Part shown: positions 1 to 6,280 of the stretch, in pieces | How positions within the stretch are numbered: the stretch's first letter is position 1 | Layout: each line of letters begins with the position of its first letter | Virus record (IMG/VR): IMGVR_UViG_3300032217_000553 | Span: 1-28,036 of that record | Direction: 5' to 3' (one strand) | Source of the DNA: a virus | DNA: 28,036 nucleotides | Position numbers and translations under genes: made by a program | Notes under the pieces: model-generated | Told to the model about the DNA's origin: nothing | Seen by the model: the letters and a program-made list of their open reading frames with translations, nothing else | Databases searched by the model: none

Positions 1-1
1 C

Positions 2-229
2 AGAAGCAGAAATAGAAACAGAAATAGAAGAACAGCGGGAAATCGTTTAAGGAATAGAGAAAGAAATAGAGAAAGAAATCGGTTTGATTTTTTTGAACCA
101 AGAGGTAGACAACCTAGAGGTGGAGTGCCTCCTCCCTTTCATTTTGCTCCAGTTGCTCCTGTTGCTCCTGTACCTCCTCCTCAACCTTTTGCCGGTTTTA
201 TTTTTGGTCCCCCCATTTTGTGGCATTAG
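2..229 (+). CDS. 3' part of a plus-strand ORF, Arg/Asn-repeat and Pro-rich protein (partial)
   Basis: The frame beginning at base 2 is open from the window edge to a TAG at 227-229, giving about 75 residues with no start visible. The first third alternates Arg with Asn or Glu (RNRNRNRR, then RNRERNRERNR), written in DNA as a purine-rich AGA-AAT repeat. The rest is rich in Pro, Phe and Val ([18 protein letters not shown]) and ends FGPPILWH. The basic repeat suggests nucleic-acid binding, but I recognise no family. The stop overlaps the TAA of the minus-strand HNH gene, so the two genes converge tail to tail. Because the sequence is low-complexity, chance openness is possible; the clean Pro-rich tail and the tight convergent stop argue for a real gene. 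Confidence 0.4.
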   Translation, partial: RSRNRNRNRRTAGNRLRNRERNRERNRFDFFEPRGRQPRGGVPPPFHFAPVAPVAPVPPPQPFAGFIFGPPILWH

Positions 230-609
230 GTGAGTGGTTTGTTGCTTCTGTGTTGGTTGCAGCTTCGGTGTGCTGGGAGGAGTGGTGAGTTTGCTTGTCC
301 AGGGTAGAGGTGATCGGCTTCCCAAGGGTCATTGTGTTTCGCTGTTTCGCCACATAAATGGCAAATGATTGCGGTGTCCCTTACCTGTTTGGCTCGGGCT
401 TTATAGTCGCCTGAGTATTGGCCTGTTGCTTTTTTGGTTGCTTGGCGACGTGCTTCGTTAAGAGCTTTGATTCTTTGTTCGTGTGCAGGGCATCTTGTTT
501 GTGAGCTTAGTTGCCCACAGTCGAGGCAGGGTTTGGGGAAGTTCATCTCATTATTATTCTGCATCTTGGGCAGACAGGGAATGTTTTCGCTGTTGTTTGG
601 TAGTTGCAT
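226..609 (-). CDS. HNH endonuclease
   Basis: This is a small HNH (His-Me finger) nuclease of about 127 residues. Two Cys pairs (CLDC and ICHLCG) form the usual zinc knuckles. They are followed by WEADHLYPG, carrying the D-H catalytic pair, and by LPAHRSCNQHRSNK, the closing N/H helix. A Lys/Arg-rich linker lies between the two Cys pairs. Phage HNH proteins nick or cut DNA and often act in packaging or recombination; here the role is open. The ATG at 607-609 lies 19 nt past the methyltransferase stop. A TTG at 681 would lengthen the protein but would overlap the methyltransferase, so I prefer 609; ATGs at 564 and 546 also remain possible. The Shine-Dalgarno site is weak. Confidence 0.8.
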   Translation of the reverse strand: MQLPNNSENIPCLPKMQNNNEMNFPKPCLDCGQLSSQTRCPAHEQRIKALNEARRQATKKATGQYSGDYKARAKQVRDTAIICHLCGETAKHNDPWEADHLYPGQANSPLLPAHRSCNQHRSNKPLT

Positions 610-628
610 AGGCGGCAAGTGTATATGT

Positions 629-1924
629 TCAAAATAGTTTGTTTTCTTTGTTTTCGGTTGCCCAGCGTAGACGGCCTTCAATGATGGGTAAGTACTCGGC
701 GGTTAGTTCGATACCGATAAATTGAAAACCGTTGAGGAGTGCGGCTTTGCCTGTTGATCCTGAACCGGTGAAAGGGTCTAGGACTGTTCCGCCTGCAGGT
801 GTGACGAGTTTGATTAGGTATTCCATTAGGGCTGTGGGTTTCACGGTTGGGTGAAAGTTCTGTCTAATTGGTTGATTAGTTTTGTCACTTCGTTTATCTT
901 TGCCACCCGATAATGAACCACCTTGTTCAAATGGCAGGTTTTCTAGCCCTTCGTTGCGGTCACGTTTTGACGCTTTAGCAACATAAAAGAAACGTGAAGC
1001 CCCACCAGAATCCCCAAACTCACCGTTATCTTGACCTGCTTTAATACCAATACCTGCACCGTAAGAGTTGTTATTAAAGCCATCCGAGGTTCGCGCTCCT
1101 GGTTTACCAGACTTACTTAACCCACTTTGTTCGTCTAATAGGTCAGCGGTATAAGGATCAAGAATAATGTTTGCAGGCCAACGACCTTCTGCTTTATACA
1201 TTGATACTGTGTCACCGGGTTTGGCACCCCCAAATTTTATCGGGTTATCAGCAGATTGCCGCTGCATTGAATCAAAATCAATAGTTTCATCACCAAACTT
1301 TATGCGACTAGCGTCAATATTCAACCCACCAGTCCCCCACCGCAAAACATTAGCCGCAACAGTATCACCCTTAGCAAACGGTTTACGGGCAACAACAATA
1401 GGTTCAAACGCAGGTTTCAAAGCTGTCCCCCAACCCTGCCATTGTTCCGACTCAGGCGACTTTGATTCATAAGCTTCAACAGGATTAGAAGTTAATTTGT
1501 TTTTTTCTTCTTTGTCACTTGCTTGGTATTTTGACGCTGTTGGGATGGCCCTGCCCCGATTAGCGTGACCCATAACTTTATCAATACCTAAAGCCACGTT
1601 GTGTGATTTTGGAAAGCCTGACCCATACAACCAAGCAATAGAATCACGCATTTCAAACCCTGCATCTTCAATCGCCACTGCGAGCCGGTGCCAAGTTCTT
1701 GACCCACCAAACGCCAATAAGTGACCGCCTGGCTTCAACACCCTCAAACATTCAGTCCACAACTCGACACTATAAGCAATACCCGAGTTGTCCCACGACT
1801 TACCCATAAACCCAAGCTCATAAGGTGGATCAGTCACAATCGAATCAACCGAATTATCAGACAGCGTAGGCAACACGTCAAGGTTTGAACCATGATAAAC
1901 AACAGCCCCATCAACTTCAATCAC
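629..1924 (-). CDS. DNA methyltransferase, beta class (amino-methyltransferase)
   Basis: This is an S-adenosylmethionine-dependent DNA amino-methyltransferase of 431 residues. The catalytic motif DPPY is at residues 32-35, and the SAM-binding motif DPFTGSGSTG is near 383-392. Catalytic motif first and SAM motif last is the order of the beta class (N6-adenine or N4-cytosine). The long middle part (about 110-330) would be the target-recognition region. No restriction partner is adjacent, so it is likely an orphan enzyme that protects phage DNA or modifies its expression. It starts with GTG at 1922-1924, overlapping the preceding TGA as GTGA; no internal ATG before residue 40 fits. The recognition sequence cannot be read from here. 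Confidence 0.92.
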   Translation of the reverse strand: MIEVDGAVVYHGSNLDVLPTLSDNSVDSIVTDPPYELGFMGKSWDNSGIAYSVELWTECLRVLKPGGHLLAFGGSRTWHRLAVAIEDAGFEMRDSIAWLYGSGFPKSHNVALGIDKVMGHANRGRAIPTASKYQASDKEEKNKLTSNPVEAYESKSPESEQWQGWGTALKPAFEPIVVARKPFAKGDTVAANVLRWGTGGLNIDASRIKFGDETIDFDSMQRQSADNPIKFGGAKPGDTVSMYKAEGRWPANIILDPYTADLLDEQSGLSKSGKPGARTSDGFNNNSYGAGIGIKAGQDNGEFGDSGGASRFFYVAKASKRDRNEGLENLPFEQGGSLSGGKDKRSDKTNQPIRQNFHPTVKPTALMEYLIKLVTPAGGTVLDPFTGSGSTGKAALLNGFQFIGIELTAEYLPIIEGRLRWATENKENKLF

Positions 1925-2124
1925 AAAGTGCCTCTAATCGCTTCAATAAACAAGTTAGGTTCAACAAGGCTACCCACAAAAATACGGGATTCAACTTCTA
2001 GCAGTTCGATAATGCGTTGGCGTTCACTAGAAATAGCACCGTCAATGTCGTTATCATACATTAGTGCTTTATTTATAGGAGTGATAAGTGGGTTATTTAC
2101 CCAGTAGTCATTAGGGTCAATCAT
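1921..2124 (-). CDS. Small hypothetical protein, ER-x-x-I-x-x-LL family
   Basis: This 67-residue protein has no recognised function. The ATG at 2122-2124 is preceded by a perfect AAGGAG, which fixes the start. It carries ERQRIIELLEV followed by a short spacer and IEAIRGT at the C-terminus. The same layout (acidic/basic helix with R-I-I-x-x-LL, then an I-x-A-I-x-G motif) appears in neighbours at 2121-2336, 4699-4869, 4862-5113 and, more loosely, 5110-5337. Paralogy is inferred from the motifs only. It overlaps the genes on both sides by four bases, so it is translationally coupled. Confidence 0.75.
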   Translation of the reverse strand: MIDPNDYWVNNPLITPINKALMYDNDIDGAISSERQRIIELLEVESRIFVGSLVEPNLFIEAIRGTL

Positions 2125-2336
2125 TTGCTTTCTCCTTTGATAAGAGCGATTAGGTCGCAGGTAGGGCAGCCTTTGATACAGGTGGGCTTTGGGTTGCCCC
2201 AAATGCGGTGATGCCAAAAATCAGTGTCTAGCAGTTTGATAATGCGTTCCTCAGTGGCTTGACGTTCAAACTTTTGACCCGCTTTAAACCCTTGAGTATA
2301 AACAGTGTCAGGGTTTTTTGATTCACTGCTGAGCAT
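2121..2336 (-). CDS. Small hypothetical protein with Cys pair, ER-x-x-I-x-x-LL family
   Basis: This protein has 71 residues from the ATG at 2334-2336, which has a GGGGTAAAG ribosome site. It contains EERIIKLLD, then GNPKPTCIKGCPTCD with three cysteines (CxxxCxxC), then LIALIKGESK at the end. The central cysteines could bind a metal or form a disulfide. It shares the helix and C-terminal motif with the neighbouring small proteins but is the only one with the cysteine insert. The start overlaps the end of the FmdB-like gene in another frame. The function is unknown. Confidence 0.75.
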   Translation of the reverse strand: MLSSESKNPDTVYTQGFKAGQKFERQATEERIIKLLDTDFWHHRIWGNPKPTCIKGCPTCDLIALIKGESK

Positions 2337-2496
2337 CTTTACCCCAACCCTTACCTTTGAAACTAACAGCCGGCACAGACATAACACGCACCTTTTCAGC
2401 CCCACAATGACACACAATACGAGGCGTTAAAGCAAGACTATGCGTGATTGTGGCTTTGGAACCACACACAGGGCATTTATAGTCATACACGGGCAT
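2323..2496 (-). CDS. FmdB-like zinc-ribbon protein
   Basis: This is a 57-residue protein beginning MPVYDYKCPVCG, the hallmark of the FmdB putative regulatory zinc-ribbon family. A second knuckle, VCHCG, lies at about residues 29-32, giving a CxxC...CxC metal site. The C-terminal half (VMSVPAVSFKGKGWGKD) also matches the family style. FmdB-like proteins are common small ORFs in actinobacteria and phages, with no settled function. The ATG at 2494-2496 follows a strong GGAGG, so the start is secure. It overlaps the upstream zinc-protein gene by 14 bases and the downstream small gene by 14 bases. Confidence 0.85.
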   Translation of the reverse strand: MPVYDYKCPVCGSKATITHSLALTPRIVCHCGAEKVRVMSVPAVSFKGKGWGKDAQQ

Positions 2497-2860
2497 TAAC
2501 ATCCTCCAAAGCTTGCAGAATCCTCAACGAACCTTCCATAGTCCATTTCACAGGTTTAGGTGGTTTCTTTTTACGGTTGCGAACAATCTTTATCGGGGTA
2601 TCAGATTGAATATGTGACACACGCACACAATCTTTATGGCCACACAACCGCACCCCAGGCAAATAAAGTTTGCCCACAGAAGTTATCGGGTTGTCATCAT
2701 CATCATGTTTGCCATACCACGCAACACAATAATCTTCACCATAACCAATACGGCTTTGAGGTTTAGCAGCACACGAAGCACACAACTGTTCACCTGTGCG
2801 TTGAACACGTTTGATTATTGCTGATCCGTTTTCTTGAATCCCACAGCGATTACATATCAT
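2483..2860 (-). CDS. Zinc-finger / half-HNH-like protein (paralogue 1)
   Basis: This 125-residue protein has CxxC at residues 3-6, CASC at 27-30, and then a YGEDYC...PGVRLCGHKDCVRVSHI block with Cys45, Cys73, His75, Cys78 and His83. The block resembles the second half of zinc-bound HNH/His-Me nucleases (pattern C-x-H-x-x-C-x(4)-H), but the usual first half with the catalytic His is not obvious, so nuclease activity is uncertain. A second copy lies at 6738-7007. The C-terminal 35 residues are very basic (RNRKKKPPKPVK) and suggest nucleic-acid binding. I use the ATG at 2860 with AAAGGGA upstream; the longer open frame to 2956 is the tRNA-like element read as protein. Confidence 0.8.
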   Translation of the reverse strand: MICNRCGIQENGSAIIKRVQRTGEQLCASCAAKPQSRIGYGEDYCVAWYGKHDDDDNPITSVGKLYLPGVRLCGHKDCVRVSHIQSDTPIKIVRNRKKKPPKPVKWTMEGSLRILQALEDVNARV

Positions 2861-2880
2861 TTCATTCCCTTTGTTTCGAG

Positions 2881-2954
2881 TGGAGCTGCTGGGAATCGAA
2901 CCCAGGTGCAACGAGGCATTTCTGTTTACCCGTTGACGAAACCATAACAACCCC
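2881..2954 (-). ncRNA. tRNA-like RNA resembling the tmRNA tRNA-like domain
   Basis: Read on the minus strand, the 74 nt start GGGGTTG (2954-2948) and end CAGCTCC plus discriminator A (2887-2881). These form a 7-bp acceptor with G3-U70 and U5-G68 wobbles. A perfect 5-bp T stem CTGGG/CCCAG closes the loop TTCGATT. No 5-bp stem with a 7-nt loop containing U33 can be formed, so there is no normal anticodon arm. Instead, a stemless segment with GGTTTCG, as in tmRNA, is followed by a 7-bp stem (CAACGGG with CC-T-CGTTG, one bulge) and a 12-nt loop. G3-U70 with A73 is the alanine identity set used by tRNA-Ala and tmRNA. CCA is not encoded (CTC follows). It lies 20 nt before the zinc-protein ATG. Alternatives are an attP derived from ssrA, or a decayed tRNA. 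Confidence 0.6.
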
Positions 2955-2999
2955 AAGCACCAACAACCGGTCTAAAGTTATTGGCTATTCAGTTATAAA

Positions 3000-3028
3000 C
3001 CTGCCCTCACACCAAGATATTGGGCAGG
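3000..3028 (-). terminator. Putative intrinsic terminator after the phosphoesterase gene
   Basis: On the minus strand CCTGCCC (3028-3022) pairs perfectly with GGGCAGG (3006-3000) across a 15-nt loop and is followed by TTTAT. It sits 17 bases past the stop of the phosphoesterase gene. The U-tract is short and the loop long, so efficiency may be modest. It would separate the upstream operon from the tRNA-like RNA and the genes after it. Confidence 0.5.
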
Positions 3029-3045
3029 CCGTTCTAGAAGTCTAC

Positions 3046-4197
3046 CTAAAAACGCCAGACTGTGCCGCTAAAAACTGTGTTTCTTTGCAACTCAAAACAA
3101 CTTATGCCCGTGCCTGAGTCACTGCCCGAAGTGAGCCGATACCAGTCTGAACCATTATCGGAGGTGCTTGCTTGAATCCACCAACGAGAGCCGCCGTTAT
3201 GCGCTCGCCCAAGCTCCTCAACCCGACTGTGATGAAAATGCCCACTCACCGCAATAGTGAAATCTTTGATGGCCTGATTACCGAAAGCCTGTTTACTCAA
3301 CCAACCTTCAACCTGATTAGGGCTTTTAGCTTGATGACCATGAAATAACCCAAGAATGTGAAACGTGTCCCCAAATGGATCAAGGGTTAGTGATTCGTCA
3401 TGTAGTTGAGGCATAACAAAAGTCACATCTGTTTTTGTTTCAACTGCCAGCCGTCTAAGTTGTTGCGCAATAACAACACCCCAATCATCAATACCAGGGC
3501 GACCAACTGCTTGACGGTTCACACGCCACTGACAATGATTAGAACCCACCGTTGCATAGGTGACCGGTGCGTATTTCGCACATAATTTCAACAAATCCCA
3601 CATCAGCGAGGCAGCCAAATCGACTTGTTGCATAGGACTCATCGTGTTCGATTCAAGCTGTGCAGTCGAGGCCACATTCTCAATGCCTTCAATAATGTCC
3701 CCAGCATCAAGCACCACGGCGCGCTCATACTTGCCACGTTTCAGTTGCGCTTCAATGTTGTCAAATGAAACAAAAATACGTTCTAACAATTCTTGTGTTC
3801 CCCCACGACTAGCAGACTTACCAACCTGCCAATCCGCCGGAACAATAACCAAGACTTTACTCGACTCGACAGGTTTAGGTTTTTTAGCTTCTTTTCTTGC
3901 CTGCGACCACAAAAAAGGCAAATCAACAGCCAGATTCTTGAGGCGAAAAGTGAACCTAAACGACGTGAGCCATTCACCATCCTCACGTTGCTGCCACTTA
4001 GACGTTTTGACCGTGTTCCCAACAACTTCATAAACGTCAGGATCATAACCAGCAGACCGCAAAAACTCATCAAAGTTAGGTTCACTGTATAAGCCAGGTG
4101 TTGTTGCTTGACCTTCCCCCAACACTTCATCAAAGTTCACTTGAGGTTTCCAACCAGCAGGTGAAACAGGTGAAGCAGGTTTCAAATCATCTAGCAC
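3046..4197 (-). CDS. Calcineurin-like metallophosphoesterase
   Basis: This 383-residue protein has the ordered metal ligands of the calcineurin-like phosphoesterase fold: ADWQVGK (D122), DAGDIIEG (D164 and D167), GSNHCQW (N220, H221), LFHGHQ (H286, H288) and SGHFHHSR (H320, H322). The first motif is D-x-Q rather than the common D-x-H. The N-terminal 110 residues precede the catalytic domain and contain two similar NFDE segments; they may bind a partner or DNA. Phage relatives are usually called phosphoesterases or nucleases acting in DNA metabolism; the substrate is unknown. The start is GTG at 4195-4197 with AAGGAA upstream, overlapping the HTH gene by 11 bases. Confidence 0.85.
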   Translation of the reverse strand: MLDDLKPASPVSPAGWKPQVNFDEVLGEGQATTPGLYSEPNFDEFLRSAGYDPDVYEVVGNTVKTSKWQQREDGEWLTSFRFTFRLKNLAVDLPFLWSQARKEAKKPKPVESSKVLVIVPADWQVGKSASRGGTQELLERIFVSFDNIEAQLKRGKYERAVVLDAGDIIEGIENVASTAQLESNTMSPMQQVDLAASLMWDLLKLCAKYAPVTYATVGSNHCQWRVNRQAVGRPGIDDWGVVIAQQLRRLAVETKTDVTFVMPQLHDESLTLDPFGDTFHILGLFHGHQAKSPNQVEGWLSKQAFGNQAIKDFTIAVSGHFHHSRVEELGRAHNGGSRWWIQASTSDNGSDWYRLTSGSDSGTGISCFELQRNTVFSGTVWRF

Positions 4198-4411
4198 AAG
4201 AACATTCCTTATCCCTGTGTCGTTGCAAACTGTGACCAGACATTTTCAAACCACGTTGTGAAAGTTGCCGAGCAAGCTTTGACGTTGACCAAACAACATC
4301 ATCATTTACTGCCGCCCAATAAATCACAGCATCCTTGTCATCTAACGTTTTAGCGTGAGTCGCTATCAAACAAGTGTAGTTCGGTTTCTCAGGTGTCAAA
4401 TCTTCAAGCAT
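4187..4411 (-). CDS. Small helix-turn-helix protein
   Basis: This is a 74-residue protein. The second half, VWSTSKLARQLSQRGLKMSG followed by HSLQRHRDKECSC, reads as a helix-turn-helix: one helix, a turn at the Gly-Leu, then a recognition helix ending in an RHR-x(3)-C-x-C tail. Proteins of this shape in actinophages are annotated only as HTH DNA-binding proteins. It lies directly upstream of, and overlaps, the phosphoesterase gene. I chose the ATG at 4409-4411, which overlaps the preceding stop; a TTG at 4417 is an alternative. Its target is unknown. Confidence 0.7.
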   Translation of the reverse strand: MLEDLTPEKPNYTCLIATHAKTLDDKDAVIYWAAVNDDVVWSTSKLARQLSQRGLKMSGHSLQRHRDKECSCAR

Positions 4412-4577
4412 CAGCAATCAATTTCTCACATAGAGCAACCAACTGAGGGCTAGGTGCATCTAATCGCAACTCAGCGACAATCAATGCTCCAAGATGAGTC
4501 CGGATACGTTCAAAATCAGGTGACCAAACCAAATTCTGATCCATCAACAACAACATTGCTTTGCTTAATGCGTCCAT
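4404..4577 (-). CDS. Small hypothetical protein
   Basis: This 57-residue, mostly helical protein begins MDALSKAMLLLMDQN and ends LVALCEKLIADA. The ATG at 4575-4577 follows GGTGG, and the start overlaps the end of the preceding membrane-protein gene. It contains FERIRTHLGALI, faintly like the R-I helix of the neighbouring small family, but the resemblance is too weak to assign. The function is unknown. Confidence 0.65.
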   Translation of the reverse strand: MDALSKAMLLLMDQNLVWSPDFERIRTHLGALIVAELRLDAPSPQLVALCEKLIADA

Positions 4578-4687
4578 TGATTCACCACCATAACCACAGC
4601 AATAGTTAACACAAACACAATCAATGAAGCAGCGATTATTAGGCTGTTGATTATACGGTCAGATTCTTTTGCACAATCATCACACAT
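4565..4687 (-). CDS. Small single-pass membrane protein
   Basis: This 40-residue protein begins MCDDCAKESDR, with a CxxC, and continues into one hydrophobic segment of about 22 residues (IINSLIIAASLIVFVLTIAV). It ends VVNQWTH. The ATG at 4685-4687 has a strong GGAG nine bases upstream. The CxxC at the likely cytoplasmic N-terminus could bind a metal. It sits among small early genes. The function is unknown. Confidence 0.65.
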   Translation of the reverse strand: MCDDCAKESDRIINSLIIAASLIVFVLTIAVVMVVNQWTH

Positions 4688-4698
4688 TGTTCTTCTCC

Positions 4699-4869
4699 TC
4701 ATTCGTGAGTTCCCTCAATTAGTGCAACCAAGTGTTTGATTTCTTGCGGTGTAAACCAGGCTAAAAAAATCTGGTCTTTTTGAATGAAATCAACTATACG
4801 TTTTTGTTCGGTTTGTTGACCGGAAATGAAAGCGTTACGGATTGCTCGGTGAAGGGTAAGCTCATCCAT
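4699..4869 (-). CDS. Small hypothetical protein, ER-x-x-I-x-x-LL family
   Basis: This protein has 56 residues from the ATG at 4867-4869. It contains EQKRIVDFIQKD, then HLVALIEGTHE at the C-terminus, the same helix-plus-ALIxGE plan as 1921-2124 and 2121-2336. It overlaps the preceding gene by eight bases. The ribosome site (GGAAACGC) is moderate. The function is unknown; membership of the small paralogous family is inferred from the shared motifs. Confidence 0.7.
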   Translation of the reverse strand: MDELTLHRAIRNAFISGQQTEQKRIVDFIQKDQIFLAWFTPQEIKHLVALIEGTHE

Positions 4870-5113
4870 TTTTTGCGTTTCCGTTCCTTGCGTTGCGCTG
4901 CTTTAGCTTTGTGAGTGGGCCACCCGAATCTTGTTGCCATGTTTTCTCTCCTGTTATTGCTTCGATTATTGCTCGAGTTTGCATTGACGGATGTTTCAAA
5001 TTGATGAGCAGTTGCAGAATCCTGTAACGCTCCTCAGCAATACCCATCAAGCGACCAGCCTCACGAGAATCCTTGGCTATGCGTGAAACTTCTTCATAAA
5101 TTGGTGTAGTCAT
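4862..5113 (-). CDS. Small hypothetical protein, ER-x-x-I-x-x-LL family
   Basis: This protein has 83 residues; the ATG at 5111-5113 is preceded by AAGGGAG. It carries AEERYRILQLLINLK and then AIIEAITGEK, the family signature. Beyond that it has a basic tail (KLKQRNARNGNAKNG) of the kind seen in nucleic-acid-binding extensions. It overlaps the preceding stop as ATGA. The function is unknown. Confidence 0.75.
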   Translation of the reverse strand: MTTPIYEEVSRIAKDSREAGRLMGIAEERYRILQLLINLKHPSMQTRAIIEAITGEKTWQQDSGGPLTKLKQRNARNGNAKNG

Positions 5114-5337
5114 TGTTTCTCCCTTAATGTTGCAGCTACCTGATCATTGACTAATGCCAGGATGACTTCTTGTGCGTCTGTGAAACCTAAATCAAGGCCG
5201 TAACGTAAACGTGCTTCTTCAAGTTCTTGCAGTCTAAACAAGACTTCTTTGATGATTCGTGTTTCACCTTGTCTGCGATAAAACTCACGCACGTTTTCAC
5301 CAGGTGTTGGTTCTTGAATAAATCCGAGGTCACTCAT
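5110..5337 (-). CDS. Small hypothetical protein, possible diverged family member
   Basis: This protein has 75 residues from the ATG at 5335-5337, overlapping the preceding TGA, with a G-rich site (GGGGG) upstream. It contains GETRIIKEVLFRLQELEEARLR, a strongly charged amphipathic helix, and later AQEVILALVNDQ. Helix and C-terminal motif are in the same order as in its neighbours but less alike, so it may be a diverged member of the same family. A TTG at 5349 would add four residues. The function is unknown. Confidence 0.7.
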   Translation of the reverse strand: MSDLGFIQEPTPGENVREFYRRQGETRIIKEVLFRLQELEEARLRYGLDLGFTDAQEVILALVNDQVAATLREKQ

Positions 5338-5624
5338 TTCAACCCCCAAACAATCGCCCTACGCCCAAACAAAGTAAAGTCTGAACCCTTTTCCTCAACC
5401 AAACCCAAATCAACAAGCTCAGACCGGCGAGAACGAATACCCGACTGCGAAGCCAAAGGCACTAAACCATGCTCCATCTGTGTTTGATACAACTGTGTCA
5501 ATAACTCATCAGTCATCGGCCTCCAAAGGATATTCAGAATAGCCTGTTGAGTTTTGGTGACATTTTGCACACTCTCAGCAGCCTCATGTGACGTTTGTGG
5601 ATCAGTTACACGAGCGTTAGGCAT
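5334..5624 (-). CDS. Winged-helix DNA-binding protein
   Basis: This 96-residue protein begins MPNARVTDPQTSHEAAESV, a start typical of small phage winged-helix proteins. It continues with TKTQQAILNIL, then MTDELLTQLY, then SGIRSRRSELVDLGLVEE, which read as the three helices with the recognition helix at IRSRRSELVDLG. The wing is VEEKGSDFTLFGRRAIVW. A regulatory or replication-support role is inferred from the fold. The ATG at 5622-5624 overlaps the preceding TAA by one base. Confidence 0.75.
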   Translation of the reverse strand: MPNARVTDPQTSHEAAESVQNVTKTQQAILNILWRPMTDELLTQLYQTQMEHGLVPLASQSGIRSRRSELVDLGLVEEKGSDFTLFGRRAIVWGLK

Positions 5625-5776
5625 TATGCACGCCCAATCTTCACTAAAGCCACAATCAAGGCGACCAGCAACGACCAGATAGCGAGCGGCCCAAACCAAG
5701 GCGAAACAACACCCGCAATCAAATCAATGCCCAGGTATAAACCAAAAAATATGATTGCACCCAAAACAACTTTCAT
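5624..5776 (-). CDS. Small two-pass membrane protein
   Basis: This 50-residue protein has two hydrophobic stretches, VVLGAIIFFGLYLGIDLIAG and FGPLAIWSLLVALIVALV, separated by a short VVSPW turn and ending in a basic KIGRA. The ATG at 5774-5776 follows AAAGGGAAA. It lies just after a 96-nt spacer containing two hairpins. It could be a superinfection-exclusion or membrane-modifying protein, but nothing in the sequence decides that. Confidence 0.6.
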   Translation of the reverse strand: MKVVLGAIIFFGLYLGIDLIAGVVSPWFGPLAIWSLLVALIVALVKIGRA

Positions 5777-5796
5777 TAGATTTCCCTTTCATAATG

Positions 5797-5861
5797 TCAG
5801 CTTATGCTGATACCCCTAATCTATTGCATTTTGAGGGTTGCTACCGACATTTAGTGTGTCG
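5797..5861 (-). other. Two hairpins in the spacer upstream of the small membrane gene
   Basis: The 96-nt gap between the resolvase stop and the ATG at 5776 holds CGACA/TGTCG (5845-5861, 7-nt loop) and TCAGC/GCTGA (5797-5810, 4-nt loop). The second lies about 20 nt before the start codon. Neither has a U-tract, so they are not terminators. They could be operators or messenger structures. I see no convincing promoter here. Confidence 0.3.
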
Positions 5862-5872
5862 TTATGCAAATG

Positions 5873-6280
5873 TTACTTTTCTTTTAAATGGATGTGAACC
5901 CCTGCTGGGCGTTGATCAGCGAAAGATTTTGACGCATTAATTTCGATTATGCGTGAATCATCAGCGAAAACACCAGCGATTGTTAGGGCGTCACCAATAG
6001 CCCTCAAAAGTTTGTCCAAGTCCGGCATTGTGTGTGGGTGCAGTCGAGTCACACTTTTAGGTCTTTCCAAAAAAAAATGAGCCTCCAAAATGCAAGGCCC
6101 ATCAATGAGTTGAAACTCGGTTTGTTCTATCCGTTGTTTAGCAGCCGAAACAACGAGGTCACGCCACAACGGTAACCCTTTAGAAGCTTCCACCATCACA
6201 ACACGACCACCCCGCACAAACCCTGACTTTGATCCTTGAGGTCTCGGCACACCAACAACATCAAACTCAAGACTTGACAT
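5873..6280 (-). CDS. RusA-like Holliday junction resolvase
   Basis: This 135-residue protein matches the RusA family in length and motif order. It has GVPRPQGSKSG near residues 10-20, LPLWRDLVVSAA near 36-47, and the acidic metal-binding core PDLDKLLRAIGDALT at 86-100 (D87, D89) followed by FADDSRI (D107, D108). RusA enzymes cut four-way junctions during recombination and before packaging. It fits the module with the exonuclease and annealing protein. The ATG at 6278-6280 has GGGAAA upstream; a longer frame to 6325 overlaps the membrane gene and is rejected. Confidence 0.9.
   Translation of the reverse strand: MSSLEFDVVGVPRPQGSKSGFVRGGRVVMVEASKGLPLWRDLVVSAAKQRIEQTEFQLIDGPCILEAHFFLERPKSVTRLHPHTMPDLDKLLRAIGDALTIAGVFADDSRIIEINASKSFADQRPAGVHIHLKEK

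Noticed and set aside
47-325. Minus-strand 92-codon ORF over the left edge
   Set aside because: It overlaps the HNH gene in another frame, is low-complexity, and looks like a shadow of the plus-strand repeat.
434-637. Plus-strand ORF opposite the HNH gene
   Set aside because: It is antisense to a convincing HNH gene and has no ribosome site.
2881-2954. A normal tRNA gene
   Set aside because: The acceptor and T arms are fine, but I tested all 5-bp/7-nt placements in the middle part and none gives an anticodon arm with U33. I therefore list it as tRNA-like.
2861-2956. N-terminal extension of the zinc protein to 2956
   Set aside because: The extra 32 residues are simply the tRNA-like element read as protein. 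The ATG at 2860 has its own AAAGGGA.
5797-5861. Terminator after the resolvase gene
   Set aside because: The two small hairpins lack any U-tract on the minus strand.
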